Below are positions 1-8,631 of a stretch of 64,000 nt of DNA, piece by piece. Origin of the DNA: Ascaphus truei (Eukaryota > Chordata > Amphibia > Anura > Ascaphidae); assembly GCA_036426205.1 (NCBI GenBank), contig CM071568.1, positions 53,617,146 to 53,681,145 on the forward strand. Direction: 5' to 3'. Every line of letters begins with the position of its first letter. Within the stretch, counting starts at the first letter, position 1. The notes beneath the pieces were generated by a model. That model made no database searches and was not told the origin of the DNA. It saw nothing but the letters and a program-made list of their open reading frames with translations. Made by a program: the position numbers and the translations under genes.

Positions 1-1683
1 ACGCTGATCTTGGCAGGGGATGCCTTATCGGCTGGTTATCGGCAGGCTGACTGTCTCACCACCGGCAACCTGCCGTGTTTTGAAATGTTGCTCGCCATTC
101 GTATTCGCTAGGGATTCGGGCCTTCCTGCATACTGCGAGGGCAACACGCCAAAAACATGCCGAGCTTGAACCCCTGCCGAGAGTGCCTTTTCGGCGCGTA
201 CTGCATCAAGCCCTATGTGTCTTTTTTGTATGGATATACAGTAGGTACAATGCTTATGCTAAATTAAACAAAGGCTAAAACTTCTACACAAAGTTGCCTG
301 AAATAATTATGCTTTAATAGGTATTAAGAATAGGCACTTTCATTTGGGTTCTAGTTTTTGGTTTTGGGCACTTGGCTTGGTGTTCTGGTTTTTGTTCCAA
401 CTAATTTTAGGATTTGGGTTCTGAAAAGATTAAAGTTGTTAGCTTGATTTTGTATTTGGTTTTGGTATGTAAGGATCTGGTAAATTTTGATTTCACACAC
501 CGGTTTTGCCCATATTTGGCAGGGATAGTTATTTTTTGTTTGGTGAATAATAAAACATATACTTTTTAACCTTCCAGAATAAATCAGTTACATGTCTAAA
601 TGTAGTTAAATGATAATATAAAATAGTACATATAACTGAAAATCACATCATTCTCGATATCTAACTTGATTAACAATGATAGTATTAAAACCCTAAAAGA
701 CAAGGCCTGACATAAAATTGCTGTGGAGACAGAAACCTAGTTACTTATTGAAGAAGGAATATAATATAAATCAAAGGTAGTATCACGGCAGTTAGGCAGC
801 ACTGAAATATTGTATCCAATAACTTTCACTATTTCTAACAAACAATTTAATTTCCCCTGAGTTGCTGCAGGATAGAGTTCCCAGATGGATGGTAAGGTTC
901 ACTCATTTAACTGTCTGTTTTGACCACCTGCTTTGGAAACCTTTCTAAAGCAGAAAGCTGTAAACATGATCCTTTAGTGAAATAACAAAAATAAGTATAC
1001 TGAATTCTTTCCAGAAAACTATTTTTCTGGATATTTATATTTGGATATTACCTTGCATTTGGAAGAATATATACAGTATACCAAATGGATACATTTATTG
1101 TTTTGCATCCATGGAAATGAACAATTATTATCCATACAAAATCTCTATTTCTGTGAAGTTCATAAAAAATAATTAGTGTACAAATAAAGCTGCAAACGTA
1201 TAGGGAAACATGATTACAGTATGTTAATGCAAACCGTTAACTGCTTGGCAGTAAATATGGCAGATAACGTGACACAAGTCATTAGTATTTTATAGTTTTT
1301 GTAAATTTTGTCGGTTATTTTACTCATTGGTTTTAGCATGATATTTTTATATACTCTGTTTCATTGCTTCTACTAGGTAAGAAATTATGCATGTGACATT
1401 GTTACTGCACAAAACAAATTATGGCACAGATTTGCTCAATGACTTGTACTGTAGTTGCGATTCAAAATTGTATTTTTTCATAGAAAGATAATGTTAGACA
1501 TTATTTACTAATGTGTGAAGAACTCCATAATTTTTTTTTTTTTTTTACCAAAGTAAAGTATGGTGTTTGACTTAGTTTGCGACATTACTTGTTGCCCTGC
1601 CTTCTATTGTGCAGATTCACAAAACTCCATTAAGCACGTGTCGATACTCACAATTATTGTTACGCTGCTCCTAACTAGTGTTG
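1..1683. other. AT-rich intergenic DNA, no gene seen
   Basis: No coding region or named repeat was recognised. The first ~230 bases are clearly more GC-rich than the rest and may be the edge of a separate repeat. The remainder is AT-rich, with a poly-T run at about 1530-1547. Confidence 0.6.
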
Positions 1684-2035
1684 TACCGGGTAGTAATTTA
1701 AAAAAAAACGGGTAGCCGGCCTAAATCCATGGTTCTACCCGGTCGGGAACCCAGCTACCCGGTTTGACACTTACCTGCAGGGTGGCGGCGACATCTAGGA
1801 CAAGCAGCAGCGGTACTCTGGCAGCATTGGAGGTGTCTTCAGCGGCCGCCCCAACAGTGAGCCTCCGCTCCTGCCCGCCCCACCTCCGCAACTCTGCTCT
1901 TCTTCCGCCCGACCTCCGCTCCTCTTCTGCTCCCGCCCGACCCTCCTCCGCTCCACCTCTGCTCCCGCCCACCCCAACTCCAAGATGGCCACCAAGCGCG
2001 AATGAAAAGGCCTGACTCAGCGGCAGATAACCCGA
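1684..2035. repeat. GC-rich repeat with TACCCGG words and a CTCCGCTC-type minisatellite
   Basis: The segment opens with several copies of ACCCGG/TACCCGG (1686-1765) and continues into a degenerate tandem array of CCCGACCTCCGCTC-like units at about 1860-1985. A second locus at 43575-43690 carries the same TACCCGG-rich head, so this is a dispersed repeat. Open frames here on both strands reflect composition, not genes. Confidence 0.5.
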
Positions 2036-2454
2036 GACACTGACCTGCAAAGGAGGTAAGGGGTGAAGCGACGGTGAGCTGCCTGGTGGGAGCCCTGATC
2101 CTGCACTGCAGAGGGATGGAAGCCGGCAGCTGGCGAGGCTTCTGTGGGGTGACGGGGAGCAAGGAGAGGTGGCCATTTTGTGTAAGCACTCCATTACTTT
2201 ACCGCCGGTGAGCATGGGCCTGTTTCTCCCCCTGCTCACAAGCAGGTAGATCGGAGCAGCCGCTGGGTGGAGGGGATCCTGCGCTGACCTCCCCAGGAAG
2301 TGTGCACTGGTGCTTGCAGTAGGAGAAGGCACAGGATCACCTGGAAGGTCCCCTATTTCCCAATATGGCCACCAAATACTCCTGGGAAACTCCTGTGCCT
2401 GCCTGTATGTGCTGTGCCTTTCACTCCAGCCGGCAGCAGCCATATTGAATCTTA
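2036..2454. other. Unassigned GC-moderate DNA between two repeats
   Basis: No domain-bearing frame was found. The segment links the TACCCGG repeat to the foldback that starts at about 2455 and may belong to either one. Confidence 0.4.
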
Positions 2455-2775
2455 GGAAGGTGGTCCCGGGGGTCCAATAGCGCTGCACTGCCAAACAAAC
2501 AATGGGGGCTGCAGCCAGTTGAAGTAAAAACAGTAATTGATTAAGTGGTCAGAGTGAAGTACATGGTAACTTTGACGCGTTTCAGGACATAGCGTCCCTT
2601 TATCAAATTTTTTTTTGTTAATTTTGATAAAGGGACGCTATGTCCTGAAACGCGTCAAAGTTACCATGTACTTCACTCTGACCACTTAATAAATTACTGT
2701 TTTTACTTCAACTGGCTGCAGCCCCCATTGTTTGTTTGGCAGTGCACCGCTATTGGACCGCCGGGACCACCTTCC
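2455..2775. repeat. Foldback with ~150-bp arms, each carrying a degenerate hammerhead-like motif
   Basis: Bases 2455-2607 and 2623-2775 are near-perfect reverse complements separated by about 15 bases. In the right arm (plus strand) a decayed HHR can be traced: TTGATAA at 2624-2630 where CTGATGA is expected, a GGGAC/GTCC stem II, GAAA at 2647-2650, and the self-complementary ACGCGT that acts as stem III in PLE ribozymes. The left arm carries the same motif on the minus strand. The arrangement is two head-to-head copies of one HHR-bearing element. The core substitutions make activity unlikely. Confidence 0.7.
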
Positions 2776-3484
2776 TTCGATATCATACCCAGCGTGATGC
2801 ACACATCCAGCTGAGACAGAGCTGTGCTGCGAAGGGAGACTGACACTGGCAGACACGGTATGTACCCTTGGTTTCTGCTGGGGATTTACTCAGTACCTTT
2901 ATGGTATATATAGAGGTCTGAGCTAGCCATTCAGCATTATTGGTACTATTATACCTTTGTCCAGATTGTCTTATAGAGTCTCCCCAGCACTTATTTGTGC
3001 TCTCTAGCCTATGGATTACAAACACACATGCTGATTTAATCCCTATTCCTGGGACAGCTGAGACCTGATTGGGGGCTCATACCCCTTACTAAACCTCTAC
3101 ATATTGAATCTTAACCTGAGTCTACAGGGAATAACAGAAGTTGGTGCTGGCTGCATCCCAGGAGGAGCGTCACCTGACAGGCCTCTGGTAACATGGCTGG
3201 GTGGGGAAAAGACAGGAGAGAGCTGTCCAGAGTAGACTGTCACTGAGCAGAGAAACCCCCACCAGTGATAGCCCCCTTTCCAATCTGAAGGGAACACAGG
3301 CAGAGAGCAGACAAACAGGGATCAAAAATAAGATTCCCCCCCATAACCCATATTTATTATCTGCCCTACCACAACCTGAAGGATCTTGTTTCAGTATTCC
3401 CCTATTCCTGTAAATCCCAGAGCAGAAAGAACTAGCCACCTCTATTATACTAAAGTGATTTGAGAGTGCTTGTTGGGGTCTCAT
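2776..3484. other. Unassigned sequence flanking the foldback
   Basis: It continues from the right arm without an evident border, so part of it may be the body of the HHR-bearing element. No recognisable protein was found in any frame. Confidence 0.35.
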
Positions 3485-3739
3485 CCTCGTCCCGGGATAC
3501 CCACAGCTAGACGCTAGGTGGTGTCACGTGACGTGGGCGGAGGGTGACTTCTGCCTGGTGTTCTAAAGTGTAGGCCACAGTGATTCTAAGAGGGACGTGA
3601 CAAAAGAGGTGATGGCCACTTGAGGTTTGCGATCCATCAACCTACACCTAAACAGACCAACAAGCGCATACTGTATTACATAAGTGAAGCATAATTCTCA
3701 AAGACGCATGCTGTTAATATAGGTAACTGACCTATAAAG
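3485..3739 (+). other. Probable 5' leader of the L1-type fragment
   Basis: This segment lies directly upstream of the L1 ORF1 start codon and has no long open frame. It contains GTCACGTGACGTGGGC, an E-box/CRE-like cluster. Its assignment as an L1 5' UTR is inferred from position only. Confidence 0.3.
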
Positions 3740-4249
3740 ATGCCACCAACAAAAGTCAGGAAACCAGCCACTCAAGAAGTCTCCAAATACTTCCCAAAAA
3801 ATAATATGCCAGGCAAAAATCAAGAAGATGGAGACTCCCAGAGCGGACACTCAGGATATCCACTGAATCCAGACGTAAGAAATGACGAGACAAGGATAAC
3901 AAAAGTAGACCTAGAAGCTTTATTCCAAAAAAATACTTTATCTATACAACGAGAAATTCAAAAAGCTGTCAATGATCTCAAACAAGGAATTGTAGCACTG
4001 GGGACCAGAACGGGAAAAGTAGAAGTGACAAGGATGGACTCTCTCCAAAGACAATCCAACCTGGAGGAGGAGGTTTTCAGGATCCCAACAGAATTCTCCC
4101 AGTTCAAAGACAACATAGATTACCCTGAGAACAGGGAAAGACGCCAAAACCTAAGGATCGGGAATATTCCGGAAGCTATTCCAATGGAGGACTTACAGCC
4201 ATACATCCACAGGTTGTTCAAATCCTTAGTCCCAGACATCACAGATTGA
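3740..4249 (+). pseudogene. L1-type LINE ORF1 fragment (nucleic-acid-binding protein)
   Basis: An ATG at 3740 opens a 169-codon frame. The N-terminus is basic and polar, the middle (about residues 65-130) has heptad-like spacing suited to the L1 ORF1p coiled coil, and residues about 130-150 contain ENRERRQNLRIGNIPE, a good match to the start of the L1 ORF1p RRM (ENRxRRNNLRIxGIPE). In L1 elements ORF1p trimerises and coats element RNA. Intact proteins of this family usually run to 300 or more residues, so this copy stops inside the RRM and the RRM remainder, CTD and ORF2 are missing. A stop at 4247-4249 leads into unrelated sequence. It is a dead 5' fragment. Confidence 0.75.
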
Positions 4250-4839
4250 TACTCATAGGCATCACATTAACTGCATGTGACCTAACCAGTATCCTCCATA
4301 GGATGACACTTTCTGGTTGTTGCTAGGCCCGCCCCTGGATACACTTACTGCATCCAAGGCTGCAATAGCATACTGTGCCTTCATGAGGAATTAACCCTTC
4401 CAGTGTCTGTCCCTAGCAAGAAGTACACTGTTAGGGCCCAAGGGATGTAACAGCGGCTGGAGGCTATGATAGACATAGTTATCCTGTCTGTTTAGTGTTC
4501 CCTTTAGATTCTATTAGACTCTCCCTAAAGAGCTATATATATGTGTGTGAAAATAAGAGAATGAGAGAAGAACAGAACTGTCAAACCTACTAATTAAATA
4601 TAACAAAGTTCTAGATCATTTGCACAGAAAGCCTATGAGACTATTAAGATATTGTCATTGTTGGGTTTGATTTTCGGTGATAAGACATTTATTATATCTT
4701 ACCAACCCTGAATAAAAATCATGGAAGAAAAGAATACATTGAGATACAATGAAAAGAAAGATAAACTTATTTTTGTTAATAACAGTACCTTTTTGGAGAA
4801 GTGTATTTTATACAGTTGCTGTTTCTGGTTAACAAACAG
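4250..4839. other. Unassigned AT-rich sequence after the L1 fragment
   Basis: No coding domain was seen. The first ~200 bases are less AT-rich and may be a separate repeat; the rest is low-complexity. Confidence 0.4.
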
Positions 4840-5695
4840 AAAAAATGGAACCGGGCGCTTCTAGTGAAATGCTAATATAAAGTGTCTATAATAGTGATTT
4901 CACCCAAAATCAGTGAATAAATCCTGAAGATATACTTAACATGTAATAAAAGTGACAATAACTTTCACCACAAGTGAATAGTGCAATAATATAGTGAAAA
5001 TAAATTCAGCAGCTCTACATCCTTAATATGGACTGTCCAGGTCCCAAAAGTCATGCGTTGTCTTCCAGGTTAGGGGAGCGCTACAGATCTCAGATTATAT
5101 GTGGAGAAGTGGAGAAAATATATAATGGTGCAGACAATAATAAAAATGTGAATCCAAACAATAATGTGTCAGTCTCACTCACATATTTCTTCTGATTATA
5201 CTGTAGAAGGCATATAGAGAGCCATCTCTCTCTAATGAGCGCCCTTTGCATGGACCCTCAAGTGGAAAGCTGTTATGGAAGGTGATCCTTGAGTGTTGTG
5301 CTGTATATGTGGTTGAATCCTTGTATATCCCTCCCAGGGAATAAAATGAAGAAAGTGAGCGCACAATAGTGTAGTATATTGAATAAATGTCTATTGCATC
5401 TCATGAACATATATAAATAATGCACTCACATTCTGTGAAAAAGAACAATTCATGGGAGAGAGCCGCTGCTACACATAAGGTGTACGCCGTTCGAACTGCT
5501 GCCTCGTCCGCTTCCGCGTATGTCACGCCTACGTCACGTCCTGTGACGACTTTAATGAGGGCGGAAGAAGCTTCCCTGGATATTCGGTATCTGCAGTCTG
5601 CCAACACCTTCCCGTGTTAGTACACAGTGGCTGTCAAAACAGCAGATTCTACGCGTTTCACTATGGCTTCTTCAGGAATCAGTTTCTGGTTATGC
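4840..5695 (-). mobile_element. Non-autonomous PLE-related element with a near-complete hammerhead motif
   Basis: On the minus strand the element starts with an HHR-like motif. Core CTGAAGA is at 5669-5675, GAAA at 5656-5659, and self-complementary ACGCGT at 5651-5656. A 5-bp stem I pairs 5676-5680 with 5645-5649. Only stem II (5660-5668) is badly paired. The ~800 bases downstream are non-coding and resemble in layout the region beyond the HHR of the PLE at 52.6-56.3 kb, including a GTGACGT word and AT-rich end sequence. The far boundary at about 4840 is approximate. No reverse transcriptase is present, so it would depend on a PLE. Confidence 0.6.
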
Positions 5696-6823
5696 CTGTT
5701 ATATTTCTTCTCCAGGGTGAGATACAGGTAAAATATGTTCATTTATAAATCATTTTGAGGAAATATACTGATTGCGTTTCTTTTAATTTTAATTAGACCC
5801 CACAGAATGTCTTCTATATCTAGGTGTGGAAAAACCTTGATCCAATTATATTTATACCATTTTGAGCTTTTGTATAGTAATATTGCTTTTGACCAATTTT
5901 GTAAATATTTGAGATGAAAATTCCTAGGGCTGTGGATATAGTGGGGCCGATTCACTAAGCTCCTTTAAGTGGCTTTAAGAGCGCAAAGCACCCTTTAAGC
6001 CCGATAAGGCTGCATTGCGATTCACTAAGCAGTGATAACTGCGCTTTATCGGTCCACTATGGATTACAAATAGAAAAAAGAAGATAAAGACACTTGTGGA
6101 TGGTAATGGTTTTTTTATTTTATGGTTACCTGGTTCCTGTTGTTGGATTAGCTGCTCCAGTGCTTCCGGTTCCCCTTGATTGCTGTGACTGGTTCATCTA
6201 ATGGTAAGTAAAAAAAGAAAATGTATTTTATTTTCATTTTACAGGGTTTTTGGCATTTTTTTCCTGACGTCCATTTTTTTTTATGTCCATTTATTTGGCC
6301 TGAATGTATGTATGTCACTATGGTATACATACGTACAGGACAAATCAGTGGTTGTATTTTATGTTGATTTTTAATGTGTTTCAATTGTTTTTCATGCTCT
6401 TTTATTGCACCTGTATTAATGTCTGTAAACTATAGATGGACATACATACAGGTATAATAAAAACTTGTTGGCATGCCATGTTTGGATGTTTTTTGGAATT
6501 GCAATTGGTTGCTTTGTGTTAAAATGTGTTTATAATGTACATTTATTTTTTTGCAAATGTTTAGTTAAAGGCTGGTTGCTATAGATTATTTTATTGGCTT
6601 ATTTTTGGAAGATAGATTTTGTTTGATGGTTATTTTGTCATAGATTCATTTTCACAATGGTTTGATTGTAGGATTTGAAGTGTGTAATTGAATTGTAATT
6701 GATTGGTGATTGGATTAATTGATGGTAAATTAATTGTGTTGATGCTTTGTTTTTCTTTAATGATGTATTTGTATCTTGTTTGGATAAGTGTATTTGATAT
6801 GGAGCATTGTTTGACATAGTATA
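5696..6823. other. AT-rich intergenic DNA with a short GATTCACTAAG repeat
   Basis: Two copies of CGATTCACTAAGC-type words at 5947-6035 suggest a short interspersed repeat. The remainder to 6823 is T-rich with no coding signal. Confidence 0.45.
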
Positions 6824-8553
6824 TGTAGCCATGTCTCCCCAGCGCTACCGCACCCCCCTCACCTGACTGCCGATCGCGGGGGCCGCTGCGTCCAATGGCG
6901 GCTCCGTTCGGCAGTGGCAGGGGAGAGGGCGGTCAGGTCCCGGCTCGGGGGTTGCCGGGGAAGCGTGCGGCCGGTTGCCAAGGCCGCACGCGCATCTCAG
7001 GGCTCCCGGCGCTCCCGGAGCCGGGCGGATAGGGCGCCGCCATGTTGCGCCGGGTCGCGCATGCGCAGTGAGTCCCCGGCGGCCCAGTTAGCTCGCGCAT
7101 GCGCAGGGAGGCTGCGAGAGGCAGGGAAGAGTCGCGCGAGCGTGAGGATAGTCAGGGGAAGGTTGAGGCTGCCCCAGATAGCTTGCGCAGGCGCAGGGAC
7201 AGCTCAGGAAGGGTTGCGGCGGCCATTAGGAGTTAGTGTAGGCAGAGGGGAGGAACGCACGCGGCCCCAATGTTATAGTAAGTGCCCTGGGACTACAATT
7301 CCCATGAGGCATAGCGAGGCAGGCACCAGGTGCTTTCTAGGAGCCAATAGGGTTGTAGGACTGCCCTGGAGGGAGAATAGATACATTTCCCGGGCTTTGG
7401 TGAGTCAGTTGGAGCAGCGGAGCAGAAGGGGAAGGAAGGATGCAGGGAGTGAGTGCAACTCCTGCATCCAGATAGGTACCCTCACCCTCCAGGTAGGCCC
7501 CAACTCCCCACCAGGTTAGTGGGTAACTGATAAGGGACGGCCCTAGATAGGGAGGTCGCCCTTAGTGTGTGTGGGGTGCAGGTTTGGCAGTGCCACAGCG
7601 GGTAGTGCTGTGCGCACTGGCAAATAGGCACAGCGTGCGAGCAGTGTGTTTGCTGCGGGTTCCAGGTTGCTGTGTATGAGTGTTGCATGTTGACGCTGCG
7701 TGTACTGAGTGCAGTGTGTGTGCAGCGTGTGTTAGTGTCTGCAGGCTGACTGAGAGCTGTGTGTCAGCTGCAGGCGGGTTAGTGTTAGGATTAGTGAGTT
7801 AGGAGCTAGTGTTAGGGAGTGGGGCAGGTTATTAACCCCGCAGGCCCTAGGAGTTTCCCCAAGTCACCTCAGGTTGCGGTACATCAGGGACAGGCCCTAG
7901 GTTAGGGACCCTGTCATGTAGTGCCAAGGTTAGATAGGGATCAGCGGATGCTGCAGTTCCCATAAGGCGACGTGGGCTCAAGTCGGTGTTCAAAGATAAA
8001 GACTATCTCCCGGGTGGGATCACCCCGGGCGAACCCCAAGCAAAGATTCACAGCACCGGATCAGACGGGATCCAGGTCGACAGATCCTTTGAGAAGTAGT
8101 TGCAGGCCCGAGTGCAGGAGCACTCGGCAGGTACTCTACAAGTGCACCAACAGATCATAACATTCTATTAACACATAGTGGCAGCGCTGACCACGGGACA
8201 AGGGTTGGGCTGTGGGCACCGTGTGGGGATGTTATACTGTTGTGATGGTACTAGAGAGGATGTAATAGTTGTCCTTATTTGTGTTTGTTCATTCAGTAAA
8301 CCTGTTATCCATAATACTGTGTATGTGGTTTCTGAGTGGGTTCCTATGTTAGGGTCATTCTACACGTCCATAGAATCCTACATAGGTGGAGGCGCTGAAC
8401 GAAGATCCGATCCAGAGGATTCACCCCAGGCTCTCATTAGCGGAGGCTCAGACTGCCTGTGAGCCTGCAGGTATACGCACCACACCGGTAACAATACATG
8501 TTCTACTCACCCACACTACATATGAGATTGGGTGGGGTGGAATACCCGTTACA
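6824..8553 (+). repeat. 5' LTR (1730 bp) of a Gypsy-type LTR element
   Basis: It begins TGTAGCC at 6824 and ends GTTACA at 8553, the usual TG...CA form. The first 48 bases recur at 10936-10983 immediately after a purine tract, which fixes this as the 5' LTR. A minus-strand relative of the whole unit forms the solo LTR at 15140-17303. The GC-rich middle part holds a regulatory cluster. A 201-codon open frame inside (6914-7519) is ascribed to CpG-rich composition. Confidence 0.8.
7050..7350 (+). promoter_or_regulatory. LTR promoter cluster: NRF1-like, ZNF143-like and CCAAT motifs
   Basis: GCGCATGCGCA-type words (NRF1-like) lie at 7057-7068 and about 7094-7106, with a weaker GCGCAGGCGCAG at 7185-7196. 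ACTACAATTCCCA at 7292-7304 matches the ZNF143/STAF-type motif. AGCCAATAGGG at 7342-7352 contains CCAAT (NF-Y). The ZNF143-like and CCAAT words recur in the same order in the LTRs at 15.1-17.3 kb and 24.7-26.0 kb, which supports function as U3 promoter elements. No TATA box stands out. Confidence 0.55.
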
Positions 8554-8575
8554 TTTGGAGGCGCTGCTGAGATAC
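8554..8575 (+). promoter_or_regulatory. Candidate primer binding site next to the 5' LTR
   Basis: TGGAGGCGCTGCTGAGAT begins two bases after the LTR end, the standard place for a tRNA-primed PBS starting with TGG. A related TGGAGGCGCTG word also occurs inside the LTR at about 8387. I could not assign the tRNA. Confidence 0.45.
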
Positions 8576-8631
8576 ACCTGGGGTGCCCTGTCCATTTTTT
8601 TCTAAATTGTCCCGTCCCTATTTTTGTCGCC

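Noticed and set aside
1721..2494. 257-codon minus frame
   Set aside because: It crosses repeat boundaries, is low-complexity Gly/Arg-rich, and begins without a convincing start.
6914..7519. 201-codon frame inside the 5' LTR, with a partly similar 202-codon frame (16701-17309, minus) in the solo LTR
   Set aside because: Both lie in the CpG-rich U3 region where stops are rare, and similarity follows the shared LTR nucleotide sequence. No domain is visible and the starts do not correspond.
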